Notes under the pieces: generated by a model | Seen by the model: the letters and a program-made list of their open reading frames with translations, nothing else | The model's database searches: none | What the model was told of the DNA's origin: nothing | Position numbers and translations under genes: made by a program | In this document: piece by piece, positions 47,155 through 54,440 of the stretch | Numbering within the stretch: position 1 is the first letter of the stretch | How the letters are laid out: the number at the start of each line of letters is the position of its first letter | From: a virus | Length of the DNA stretch: 64,000 nucleotides | Reading direction: 5' to 3' (one strand) | IMG/VR virus record: IMGVR_UViG_3300020118_000165 | Span: 1-64,000 of that record

Positions 47155-47349
47155 ATGACGGGAAATATGAGGCCAGGTCCGGGCCGCCCGAAGGGCAAAA
47201 CCATGGATAAACCCATGTGTTTGCGCATGAACGACGCAGTTTTGCGCATTTTGGACCGTTGGCGGGCAGGCCAGAAGCCGCCCTTGGGGCGCTCGGCGGC
47301 CATCCGGCGGCTTATAGAGATGGCGGGGGGCCGAAATGCGCGATCCTAG
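47155..47349 (+). CDS. Ribbon-helix-helix-like protein
   Basis: 64 residues (MTGNMRPGPGRPKGKTMDK). An AT-hook-like GPGRPKGK is followed by MCLRMNDAVLRILDRWRAG and SAAIRRLIEMA, a pattern of ribbon-helix-helix regulators. First gene after the strong promoter, so it may be the early regulator. Overlaps the next gene by 14 bases. Confidence 0.7.
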   Translation: MTGNMRPGPGRPKGKTMDKPMCLRMNDAVLRILDRWRAGQKPPLGRSAAIRRLIEMAGGRNARS

Positions 47350-47551
47350 CCTACAGATTGTTATAGCCGCCGCGGACTGCCCTTGGTCCATCTGGTACGC
47401 CAAGGCGCTCGCCGCCCACGCCGAGTTCCGGGACGGCAACATCGGCGAATCGGAGTATCGGGCCGCGTTGGCGCGGCTGGGCTTCCTGCGGCGCGAGATC
47501 GACGCCGAGGTCGAGATGCACAAACCGGCGGGGCGGGGACGATGGGCCTAA
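47336..47551 (+). CDS. Small helical protein
   Basis: 71 residues (MRDPSLQIVIAAADCPWSIW, YAKALAAHAEFRDGNIGESE). Overlaps both neighbours (14 and 10 bases). Unrecognised. Confidence 0.6.
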   Translation: MRDPSLQIVIAAADCPWSIWYAKALAAHAEFRDGNIGESEYRAALARLGFLRREIDAEVEMHKPAGRGRWA

Positions 47552-47655
47552 AGGACGACATCAAGGACGACCCTTTCGGCTTCGCCGCCATGGTTGTCGT
47601 ATGTTCCGTCCTGGCGCTCGTAGGACTCTACGCTTTCATCTTTTTAATCAGCTGA
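47542..47655 (+). CDS. Mini-membrane protein (37 residues)
   Basis: MGLKDDIKDDPFGFAAMVVV then CSVLALVGLYAFIFLIS. One membrane segment at the C-terminus. GGGGAC lies before ATG. Unknown. Confidence 0.6.
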   Translation: MGLKDDIKDDPFGFAAMVVVCSVLALVGLYAFIFLIS

Positions 47656-47670
47656 TGGAGAACAAACCGG

Positions 47671-47979
47671 ATGGCCTACGACCAGCGCTGCTACGACCTC
47701 GCCGAGGTGTTCCTCGATGATAGCCCGCACCTGAACACCGAGCGGCGGCGCGACGAGCTCGCGCAGCTTATCCAATCCACTATCGAGAGCTTCATCAGCT
47801 ACGAGGAATCGAACTACGAGCCGCCCCGACCCGCCCGGGTTCGAGGGCGGGTTCGCGGCAAACCACTGACTGAGGGGGAGAAAACCAATGTTCCTAGAGA
47901 CGAAGCGGGGAGGCGAGGCGAAGGATGGTCCTTTTACCCTTTTGGCGCTGATCGCATGGCTGGAACGGCAGCCAGCTGA
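47671..47979 (+). CDS. Small acidic protein
   Basis: 102 residues. The N-terminal half (MAYDQRCYDLAEVFLDDSPH, ELAQLIQSTIESFISYEE) has a pattern familiar from phage proteins of unknown function. The second half is Arg/Pro rich and may be a frame tail over the next gene. Leader GATGGAGAA precedes ATG. Confidence 0.6.
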   Translation: MAYDQRCYDLAEVFLDDSPHLNTERRRDELAQLIQSTIESFISYEESNYEPPRPARVRGRVRGKPLTEGEKTNVPRDEAGRRGEGWSFYPFGADRMAGTAAS

Positions 47980-48207
47980 CAAACCGTATAATTACATCTG
48001 CATGGATGGGCTGTGTTTGTTGGGGCAGTACTTTTCAGCGGTTTGCGAACCAATAACTGGAGTCTCGGCGTATTATGTAGATTCAAATCTAATCCCCTCG
48101 CTCGGATTCCGTTCCCGCCAGCCCTCAATGAGGTAGCTGTTTGGCGTCCGTATACCTTCGGCGCCGCACTTCAGCGGGCCCGCGCGATGCTCGCAAATGC
48201 GGACTAG
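47888..48207 (+). pseudogene. Conserved phage protein disrupted by a one-base gap
   Basis: From ATG 47888 the frame reads PFTLLALIAWLERQPADKPY, CMDGLCLLGQYFSAVCE and YYVDSNLIP. The minus-one frame then reads ARIPFPPALNEVAVWRPYTF and GAALQRARAMLANAD, ending at 48207. One missing C in CCCC at 48094-48097 joins them. The full protein resembles a small conserved phage family. Sequencing error or real break. Confidence 0.68.
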
Positions 48208-48859
48208 GCGTCCCCGCTCCTACATCCCACTGCCCGAGCGGCTCGCCGCGGCGCTGGCCTGCCTGCTTCCCCCAGAGCAGAGCGAAGAACTCCGTCGGCG
48301 TAAGGCACCCGCGCAAGAGGTTCTGGCTCTATTTGAGTTCGAGCAGGGCAATGGCTGGTGGGATACTATTTTGAAAAGAGCCCCTAATCAGCCCCTCGAC
48401 TTCGGCGAGGTCTGGCTGCCGATCCGCGGCTATGAGGGGATTTATGAGGTCTCTAACTATGGCCGCGTTCGGTCTCTGCCACGGACTTATATCCGGATAT
48501 GTCATGTAAAGAAACGGATACTGAGCACCAAAAGTGGTCCCGATGGCTATCCGCGAGCGAACCTATGCGTAGATGGAAAACCAGCGACTCGGCTCGTCCA
48601 TCAATTGGTAGCAGAGGCATTCATCGGGCCGTGCCCTCCCGGAAAGCTTGTTTGCCACAATGATGGAACACGGAAGAACTCGAAACTGTCAAATCTTCGC
48701 TATGACACTAATTCTGGCAATATGGCCGACAGGTTGATCCATGAAACGTCCAACCGATTCCGAACGCCGAAAAAATATCCCAATCAAGATAAAATTAGCG
48801 TCCGCGCTGCTCGCGCTGTGCGATATCCCTTACGAGGACGCAAAACAAATGACCGCTGA
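48197..48859 (+). CDS. HNH homing-type endonuclease with NUMOD4 and a foreign N-terminal segment
   Basis: 220 residues. Residues 1-52 (RRPRSYIPLPERLAAALACL and VLALFEFEQ) are the start of a conserved phage protein seen complete in the next gene. From residue 70 is NUMOD4 (IRGYEGIYEVSNYGRVRSLP) and HNH (GKLVCHNDGTRKNSKLSNLR, then YDTNSGN). The joined protein looks like a homing endonuclease inserted into that gene. Overlaps the next gene by 119 bases in another frame. Confidence 0.75.
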   Translation: MRTRRPRSYIPLPERLAAALACLLPPEQSEELRRRKAPAQEVLALFEFEQGNGWWDTILKRAPNQPLDFGEVWLPIRGYEGIYEVSNYGRVRSLPRTYIRICHVKKRILSTKSGPDGYPRANLCVDGKPATRLVHQLVAEAFIGPCPPGKLVCHNDGTRKNSKLSNLRYDTNSGNMADRLIHETSNRFRTPKKYPNQDKISVRAARAVRYPLRGRKTNDR

Positions 48860-49130
48860 TCAAATCATCTCTCTCTATCATTTTGATCATGGAATTTTGC
48901 ATGCGATCGAGCCGATCAATGAGCCATGGAATCTAACCCCAAGGCTCATTGCCGCCCACCGCGAGAAGTCCCGCCGCGACACCTCGATCGTCGCCAAGTC
49001 TCGGCGCATAGACAAGAAGTGGAGCGAGGTCACCGCGGCGATGGCGCGGGGGCGAAAGCCGCCGAGGCGCGCGAGCAAGTGGCCGCGCCGGAAGATGATG
49101 TCGGGCAACCGATGGAGAAGCGGAAAATGA
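48741..49130 (+). CDS. Conserved phage protein, complete copy
   Basis: 129 residues (KIKLASALLALCDIPYEDAK, IISLYHFDHGILHAIE, LTPRLIAAHREKSRRDTSIV, AKSRRID). The phage family has a FDH and H-(R)EKSRRDT signature. It looks paralogous to the N-terminus of the upstream endonuclease gene, as though the gene had been duplicated or split. Its stop overlaps the next ATG (ATGA). Confidence 0.65.
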   Translation: MKRPTDSERRKNIPIKIKLASALLALCDIPYEDAKQMTADQIISLYHFDHGILHAIEPINEPWNLTPRLIAAHREKSRRDTSIVAKSRRIDKKWSEVTAAMARGRKPPRRASKWPRRKMMSGNRWRSGK

Positions 49131-49312
49131 CCATCGACAGACAGCACGGGAAGCAGAGCGTCACCTGCGACGCTTGCGGCGAGCAGATAGAGCGCGGTTC
49201 GGACTGCATGCACTTCGACGAGTGGGTCGACGCGCTGAAAGACGAGGGTTGGCGTTTCTACAAGCGCCGCGGCGATTGGCAGCACGAGTGCCCGCAATGC
49301 AACGGAAAATGA
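49127..49312 (+). CDS. Small zinc-ribbon protein
   Basis: 61 residues from ATG 49127, after the CCGATGGAGAA leader. SVTCDACGEQIERGSDCM and HECPQCNGK form a zinc ribbon. Tyr, Trp and acidic residues between. Unknown. Confidence 0.7.
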   Translation: MTIDRQHGKQSVTCDACGEQIERGSDCMHFDEWVDALKDEGWRFYKRRGDWQHECPQCNGK

Positions 49313-49401
49313 GGCTCGCGAAGGCCAGCCGGGGAGTGGTCGAGGACCCGGCCTTCATCAGCGAAGACCACTCCCGCCCTAAGCAAACGATGGAGAGCGA
49401 A

Positions 49402-49740
49402 ATGATAGTTAAGGTCCTGGAACTCCGCGACGCCGGCACATTTATCCCGGTCATTTGCATCAAGCCGGTGCCCGAGAACGAGGGGCAGCGCTACCTCCTG
49501 CGCCGCGACGGCTACTCGTGCAACCCGATGGATCGGCTTGTCATTATGATCAACGCGCAGTGCCGTGGCGCGGCTTACGACCCCTACGACTGGCGCGACG
49601 CCCGCACCAAGCGGACGGCGCACATCTACATCCAGGAGAAGTGGGAAGACCTCCGGGACGGCGACGTGATCGACGTTCAATTCCTGCTAGGCGAGACCGA
49701 CAAGCCGAAGGTCAGCGAGCGGGAGACCGCGCCATGCTGA
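49402..49740 (+). CDS. Small conserved phage protein
   Basis: 112 residues from ATG 49402 (GGAG six bases upstream). VLELRDAGTFIPVICIKPVP, QRYLLRRDGYSCNPMDRLV, IYIQEKWEDLRDGDVIDVQF. This pattern recurs in phages of Alphaproteobacteria. Function unknown. A longer ATGA-coupled start at 49309 is possible. Confidence 0.65.
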   Translation: MIVKVLELRDAGTFIPVICIKPVPENEGQRYLLRRDGYSCNPMDRLVIMINAQCRGAAYDPYDWRDARTKRTAHIYIQEKWEDLRDGDVIDVQFLLGETDKPKVSERETAPC

Positions 49741-49907
49741 CCACCCCGCAGTTCGTCGCCACCGTCCTCCTCGCGGCGGTCTTCGTCGCCGGCAGCACGG
49801 CGATGATGGTCGCCTTCGGCGTCCGCTGGATTCACCCGCCGCCGAGCCACCAATGCGTCCATCCCACGGCGATGCCGGCGACGTGGTTCGGCGACTGTCG
49901 CCCATAA
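49734..49907 (+). CDS. Small membrane protein
   Basis: 57 residues (MLTTPQFVATVLLAAVFVAG, STAMMVAFG) with one membrane helix, then a Cys- and Pro-containing tail. ATG overlaps the upstream gene by seven bases. Unknown; could be a mini-holin or an envelope protein. Confidence 0.6.
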   Translation: MLTTPQFVATVLLAAVFVAGSTAMMVAFGVRWIHPPPSHQCVHPTAMPATWFGDCRP

Positions 49908-49947
49908 ATATTTGCAGCGGGCGGCAGGATTTGCTAGAATACGAATC

Positions 49948-50057
49948 TTGGCGTGGCTCGATAGGGCAACGTTAGGTAAGGTCAGGTTGAGTTGGGCGTG
50001 GCTTGGCGGGGTCTGGCATGGTCAGGCAAGGTCCGGCACGATCTGGTGAGGCAAGGT
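49948..50057 (+). repeat. NNGGY pentamer array 1 (22 units)
   Basis: 110 bases that read as 22 units of NNGG(C/T), for example TTGGC GTGGC, AAGGT, CAGGT, with only a few deviations. It ends with AAGGT followed by TTTTT. The plus strand is strongly G-rich. No protein frame is supported. The period of five bases is unlike coding sequence. Confidence 0.85.
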
Positions 50058-50105
50058 TTTTCTTCCGCGGCGATCAACGCGGTTAGAAGCGGCATCAAAC
50101 ACGAA

Positions 50106-50179
50106 TCTCCTTCGCGTTCGGTGTCGCAGATGCGACCCCTGAAACCGCTTCCGGGCTTGATCGGCCGGCGCGAAGGAGA
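50106..50179. repeat. Inverted repeat with inner hairpin between the arrays
   Basis: TCTCCTTCGCG (50106-50116) pairs with CGCGAAGGAGA (50169-50179): 11 perfect pairs. Inside is GTCGC-AGAT-GCGAC (50123-50136). It sits midway between the two NNGGY arrays and could form a cruciform or structured RNA. Confidence 0.7.
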
Positions 50180-50222
50180 CCTACATTGGCAAGCGCAAAA
50201 GTCATCGCGATTAGTGAGCGGC

Positions 50223-50292
50223 GCGGCCAGGTTTGGTTAGGCGCGCTGAGGTTGGGCCCGGCGGGGCAAGGTCCGGCAAGGTATGGCAAGGT
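50223..50292 (+). repeat. NNGGY pentamer array 2 (14 units)
   Basis: 70 bases as 14 units of NNGG(C/T), ending again with GGCAAGGTTTTT. The last 30 bases share a version of the end of array 1 (GGCAAGGTCCGGCA). It leads directly to the exonuclease ribosome site. Confidence 0.85.
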
Positions 50293-50317
50293 TTTTAATT
50301 CCCGATGGAGAAAAAAT

Positions 50318-51265
50318 ATGGAAGCTAAACTATGGGATGGAGCACCGATCAACGTGCCTGGGCTTTATCGCGGTATTCCGCTTGAATCCTATCATTCTAG
50401 CGTCATCTGTATCGGGCCATCTATCAGCTCATCTGGCCTGCGCTGCATCGACCCAGATAATGGCGGGAGTCCTGCGCATTTTTATTCGCGGTGGAGCGGC
50501 AACCCGCGCCGCGTCGAGCAGAAGGACCCGAAGCACTTCATCATCGGCCGCGCGGTTCATCATCTGATGTTGGGCGAAAAATGGTTCAGTAGATTGTTCA
50601 GCATCAGGCCAGAATCATATCCTGATAGGAGGGTTTCGAACGTCATGAAGCCGTGGCACTCGAATCGATTGGAGTGCCGCGCGTGGCTCGACAACCAGGA
50701 GCGGCTCGGCAAGTCGGTGCTGACGGCGGCCGACGTGGAGAACATCAAGGGGATGGCCGAGTCGCTCGCGCGCCTTCCGCTGGTGCGCGCCGGCATCCTC
50801 AACGGCCAGATCGAGCGCAGCATCTTCTGGAAGGACGAGGAGACCGGCGTGTGGCTCAAGGCGCGGCCTGACGCGATACCGACGGGGTCGGGTGATTTTT
50901 GCGATTTGAAAAGTTGCCAGTCGGTCGCTTGGCCGGACCTCATGCGCCAAATTACTGAGCACCGCTATCACCAACAGGCCGCTTGCGTCCGCACCGCCGC
51001 CGTCGAAGTCCTCGGCATCCCGAAGGAGCGGTTCACCTTCACGCTCGTGTTCGTCGAGAAGGAGAATCCCTGGTGCGGCCGCACCGTTCAACTCAAGCCC
51101 GACGACCTCGACATGGGCGAGAAGCAGAACCGCAAAGCCATCAACATCTTCGCCTCGTGCCTCAAAACCGGCGATTGGCCGGGGCCAGGAGAGAACGACG
51201 ACGCGCCGTTCATTGATTTGCAGGACCACTATCGCAATAGGATCGCGCAGAGGCTGGCGTCATGA
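50318..51265 (+). CDS. PDDEXK exonuclease, partner of RecT (RecE/lambda Exo type)
   Basis: 315 residues from ATG 50318, after CCCGATGGAGAA. Earlier in-frame starts lie inside the repeat array. The N-terminal part with GRAVHHLMLG and the catalytic Asp185 and Asp196-Leu-Lys198 (SGDFCDLKS) fit PD-(D/E)XK phage exonucleases. It resects DNA ends for annealing by RecT at 53346-54440. Six genes lie between the two. Confidence 0.85.
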   Translation: MEAKLWDGAPINVPGLYRGIPLESYHSSVICIGPSISSSGLRCIDPDNGGSPAHFYSRWSGNPRRVEQKDPKHFIIGRAVHHLMLGEKWFSRLFSIRPESYPDRRVSNVMKPWHSNRLECRAWLDNQERLGKSVLTAADVENIKGMAESLARLPLVRAGILNGQIERSIFWKDEETGVWLKARPDAIPTGSGDFCDLKSCQSVAWPDLMRQITEHRYHQQAACVRTAAVEVLGIPKERFTFTLVFVEKENPWCGRTVQLKPDDLDMGEKQNRKAINIFASCLKTGDWPGPGENDDAPFIDLQDHYRNRIAQRLAS

Positions 51266-51525
51266 GCAAACAGTTAACGGATCACGAAAGAAATACATGG
51301 TGTACTTCTGCAGAACTCCGGTCTCGTTTCGTACCTCCGTTCCCAGAGAAAACGGCTTATCACTGGATACGACGATACCGAAGTACTGGCGCCATTCCGC
51401 TTTGGTGGAACGCGACATGGCACAGGAACGGCAATGAAGGCTGGGGAAGCTATGCGCAACCGGATCGCGAAGATCGGTGGGAATATCTTGGGCCGTGTCC
51501 GTCGCCAGATGAGGCAGAGTCATGA
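51262..51525 (+). CDS. Small protein, Trp-rich
   Basis: 87 residues (MSKQLTDHERNTWCTSAELR, then HWIRRYRSTGAIPLWWNATW) in an ATGA overlap with the exonuclease. Aromatic and basic, possibly DNA binding. Unknown. Confidence 0.6.
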   Translation: MSKQLTDHERNTWCTSAELRSRFVPPFPEKTAYHWIRRYRSTGAIPLWWNATWHRNGNEGWGSYAQPDREDRWEYLGPCPSPDEAES

Positions 51526-51671
51526 GCGTTCCGACCGAAATTACCGCCGCAATCAGCTTAGCGTGGATAGGCGGCTACATGTTCGCGCGAATTACCAGAA
51601 TTTGGCAGGGCATTGCTATCCTAATGGGGACGGCGCTCATTTGCGCCTTTCTAGTGGTCCAAGCATCATGA
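51522..51671 (+). CDS. Small membrane protein A
   Basis: 49 residues (MSVPTEITAAISLAWIGGYM, then GIAILMGTALICAFLVVQAS). Two hydrophobic segments. ATGA overlap with the upstream gene. First of three small membrane proteins. Confidence 0.6.
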   Translation: MSVPTEITAAISLAWIGGYMFARITRIWQGIAILMGTALICAFLVVQAS

Positions 51672-51871
51672 CGCAAATGTGGGGCGGAGCACAGTGGGTC
51701 CTGGCAACGATGTTTGTTGTAACCACCGTCGTGCCAATCTTGGCTAAGGCGTCTGGCATAACTGAGGCCATTGAGAGGTTGCCTTCCTCATGGGGCGGCA
51801 GGTTCTCGGCCACTCTCCTGGTGCGGATCGGCCTGATCCTCATCCTCTGGTGGGGAGGGTTCTGGTCGTGA
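51668..51871 (+). CDS. Small membrane protein B
   Basis: 67 residues with two membrane helices (VLATMFVVTTVVPILAKASG, LLVRIGLILILWWGGFWS). ATGA overlap with the upstream gene. Might be holin-like. Unknown. Confidence 0.62.
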   Translation: MTQMWGGAQWVLATMFVVTTVVPILAKASGITEAIERLPSSWGGRFSATLLVRIGLILILWWGGFWS

Positions 51872-52071
51872 ACGTCTCCGCGATCGGCAGGCAGATTAAG
51901 CGCAATGCAGGGAACATCACCAAGGTGGTCTTCTTCTGCGCTTCGCTCGGGTACTTGGTGAAGTTCTGCGGATACGATGCCAATGAAATCGCGATTGGGT
52001 CTCTAGTTGGCATGGGCGCCTTCTTCATTGGTGACCTTGCTGATAGTTTGTTCAGAGAGGCCAATAATTGA
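51868..52071 (+). CDS. Small membrane protein C
   Basis: 67 residues from GTG 51868 (GGGAGGG eight bases upstream, GTGA overlap). Contains KVVFFCASLGYLVKFCGYD and IGSLVGMGAFFIGDLADS, two helices. It forms a tight trio with A and B in the early operon, between exonuclease and RecT. Confidence 0.62.
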   Translation: MNVSAIGRQIKRNAGNITKVVFFCASLGYLVKFCGYDANEIAIGSLVGMGAFFIGDLADSLFREANN

Positions 52072-52230
52072 GGTCGGCGGAGGACTTGGTCGTGATTGAG
52101 CGAGATCCGGATAACGTCCGCGCCCCTCTTGCAAATGCAAAGACGTGGCATCACGGGGAAGTATGTGAGTGGAGCGATTTGCACCGCAAGCCTGATGGAG
52201 ACGACGATGTTCAAATCAAGGAGGAACCGG

Positions 52231-52737
52231 ATGAGCACCGAGCGGAAGCTGCTGCGCGAGGTCATGGCTGAGGAGATGGAGAAAAAACTACTGCCGCGCG
52301 AGCTGCTGCCCCGCGACCTGGATGGCGCTTCGCTGCGGCGCCCACATACAGAGGAGAAGCAGATGTCGCAATATGTTCCGCCGCCACCCAACCCCGACCC
52401 GATAAAGATGGCGGGGTTGATCCTCAAGTCCGTGCACAAAGTCGGCGTCGAGGCCGGCCGGGAAGTGGACGAGGTGGCGGAGATGCTCCTGCAGGGAGCG
52501 CAGGAAGTGGCCGACAACTTGCGCAGGCTGGCCGACGCTATCCGCGGGCATAGCGACGAGGCCTCGCGGCACGTCGAGGTGTTCGCCGCCAAGGCCACGG
52601 CCGCGCTCGAGGGCGTGCGCGGGCTGGCGGAAGAGTTCAGCAGGCCCCCGCAGCCGGAGCCAGTCGCCGTCGACCTAGATGCGGCGGGCGCGGTGACGGA
52701 AGCGGCGGAGAGACTGAAAAACGGGGCGAGCGCATAG
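52231..52737 (+). CDS. Helical protein with two possible starts
   Basis: 168 residues from ATG 52231 (AAGGAGG upstream). A second in-frame ATG at 52363 also has a good site (GGAG, 6 bases) and gives MSQYVPPPPNPDPIKMAGLI. Most of the rest is amphipathic helix (EVDEVAEMLLQGAQEVADNL). Unknown function. The frame upstream of 52231 (52072-52230) has no recognised gene. Confidence 0.6.
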   Translation: MSTERKLLREVMAEEMEKKLLPRELLPRDLDGASLRRPHTEEKQMSQYVPPPPNPDPIKMAGLILKSVHKVGVEAGREVDEVAEMLLQGAQEVADNLRRLADAIRGHSDEASRHVEVFAAKATAALEGVRGLAEEFSRPPQPEPVAVDLDAAGAVTEAAERLKNGASA

Positions 52738-52762
52738 TCGGCGGCGTGAAGGAGAGACGACA

Positions 52763-52957
52763 ATGACAAAGCGAGAGACCTACGCCGAGGAAGTGGCGCG
52801 GCTACAGCGCGAGATCGCGGAACGGCAGTCACGGCTCTTTCATTTAGTGCTCGGTGATCAGAGCAAAGGCGTTTCTGGGGGCCCGACTATCCAGGAGCCA
52901 GGTCGCCCCTACTGCGAGCCCGATCAATCGTGCTGCGATTTCTGCTGCGGAAACTAA
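52763..52957 (+). CDS. Small Cys-tail protein
   Basis: 64 residues (MTKRETYAEEVARLQREIAE) with a coiled-coil start and a Cys-rich C-terminus (SCCDFCCGN). A metal or disulfide-binding tail is likely. Unknown. Confidence 0.6.
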   Translation: MTKRETYAEEVARLQREIAERQSRLFHLVLGDQSKGVSGGPTIQEPGRPYCEPDQSCCDFCCGN

Positions 52958-53012
52958 GTGCCGCTGTCGGCGGCGTGAAATGTTATAATAAACAGTAGAG
53001 AGGAAAATACAA

Positions 53013-53312
53013 ATGCCAAAGGAAGTAGAGATTACCTGTGATAGCTGCGGCAACCAGTTAACGCGCTCCAGCAATTGCGAGGATTATCGGCTTGCGCTCT
53101 TGAACGAGCGAGTGCCGTCGGGCGGCGGGGCTGTCACCGCCATGGCGGTCTATCCAGCCATCAAACGCGATGCCTACTTTTGCGGGGTTGAGTGCTTGCG
53201 CGCTTGGCTCGACAAGGAATATCCAGCCGGACAGCAGTATCATGGCGGGAAGGCTTGGGCGGGATACTCCCGCAAGCAGCGCGCCGCAGGCGAGGAACCA
53301 ACCTATAAATAA
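53013..53312 (+). CDS. Small zinc-ribbon protein
   Basis: 99 residues (ITCDSCGNQLTRSSNCEDYR, AYFCGVECLRAWLDKEYP). The C-x2-C and C-x3-C layout suits a zinc ribbon. The tail is Gly, Tyr and Lys rich. Unknown. Precedes RecT. Confidence 0.65.
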   Translation: MPKEVEITCDSCGNQLTRSSNCEDYRLALLNERVPSGGGAVTAMAVYPAIKRDAYFCGVECLRAWLDKEYPAGQQYHGGKAWAGYSRKQRAAGEEPTYK

Positions 53313-53345
53313 AATGCAAGCTGCAAAACCCGATGGAGAAGAACG

Positions 53346-54440
53346 ATGAACGACGCAACAGAAGTGAGAACAGAAGTGAGAGAACCGGAGATCACGGTCG
53401 TCAAGAACGAGGCCCGCGAGGCTGCGATGATGATCCCGGTGGAATCGGCAGGCGTGACCCTGCAGAACTTTGCCCAGCAGGTGGACTACGCGAAATGGAT
53501 GGCGCAGGCCGGGTTCGCGATCAACAAGGATCTGCGCGAGAACGTCGGCGCTTGCCTCGCCGTCCTCGATATGTCGCAGCGGTGGGGGTTCGCGCCCTAC
53601 CAGGTCGCGCGGCTCTGCTACCAGGTAAACGGGACGATGGCGCTGGAGAGTCAGTTGATCCACGCGGTTATCGAGAAGTTCGCCCCGCTCGCGCAGCGCC
53701 TGCGGTGCTCGTACGAGGGCGAGGGCGCGGACCGAAGGTGCATCGTCACCGGGCACATCAGGGGGGAGGTCGATCCGCTGATCTACACTTCGCCGAAAGT
53801 CGGGAACATCAAGCCCAAAAATTCACCGCTTTGGTCGACCGACGTTGACCAACAATTATGGTATTTCTCGAGCCGCTCCTGGTGCCGCAAATACTGCCCC
53901 GACATCCTGATGGGCATCTATGGCCGGGACGAGGTCATGGATTCCAACATCGGCGCGGCGAACGCCATCGACGTGTCCCCCGGCGTCGCAGCCGGCCTGC
54001 ACGAGCGCCTCAAGGAGGCCAAGGCCAACGGCGCGGCCGAGGAGGGCTTCCAGGACGGGGCCGTCCATGCCGAGCTGGAGGCCGGCCAGGACGAGCAGGC
54101 GAAGCCGCCCAGGGGCCGGGGCAAGAAGGCGGCTACCGAGCCAGCCCCGGCGCAGACCACCATCAGCGGCCACGCCAAGCCCGCTGAGGGCCATTCCGAG
54201 AAGAAGGCAGAGGAGGCCAAGCCGGAGCCGAAGGCCGAGCCCAAGCTGCCCAAGACCGTGAAGCAGTACCGGCAGTGGGTCGTCGGCTGGCTACCGACGC
54301 TCGATTCGGCCGACGCCATCGACGACCGCTGGCGGGAGGAGAGAAAGTTGCGCAACGCCTGTGGCCTCGTCGAGGACGAGAGAAAAGAGGTCAAGCTCTT
54401 GGTCGACGGGCGGGTGGCCGCGTTGAGGGGAGGTGCATGA
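53346..54440 (+). CDS. recT: RecT-type single-strand annealing protein
   Basis: 364 residues with the RecT core (GACLAVLDMSQRWGFAPYQV, ALESQLIHAVIEKFAPL, LWYFSSRSWCRKYCPDILMG), then a Lys/Ala/Glu rich linker and a helical C-terminal segment. It anneals DNA strands together with the exonuclease. CCCGATGGAGAA precedes ATG. The disordered linker and C-terminal extension are extra to the usual 270-residue protein. Confidence 0.9.
   Translation: MNDATEVRTEVREPEITVVKNEAREAAMMIPVESAGVTLQNFAQQVDYAKWMAQAGFAINKDLRENVGACLAVLDMSQRWGFAPYQVARLCYQVNGTMALESQLIHAVIEKFAPLAQRLRCSYEGEGADRRCIVTGHIRGEVDPLIYTSPKVGNIKPKNSPLWSTDVDQQLWYFSSRSWCRKYCPDILMGIYGRDEVMDSNIGAANAIDVSPGVAAGLHERLKEAKANGAAEEGFQDGAVHAELEAGQDEQAKPPRGRGKKAATEPAPAQTTISGHAKPAEGHSEKKAEEAKPEPKAEPKLPKTVKQYRQWVVGWLPTLDSADAIDDRWREERKLRNACGLVEDERKEVKLLVDGRVAALRGGA

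Noticed and set aside
49948-50292. CRISPR array
   Set aside because: The unit is 5 bases without spacers, and no cas genes are present. The other repeats in the window are coding.
51840-52832. Leftward 330-codon open frame across the early operon
   Set aside because: Ser- and Arg-rich antisense product; opposite strand has coupled small genes with good ribosome sites.
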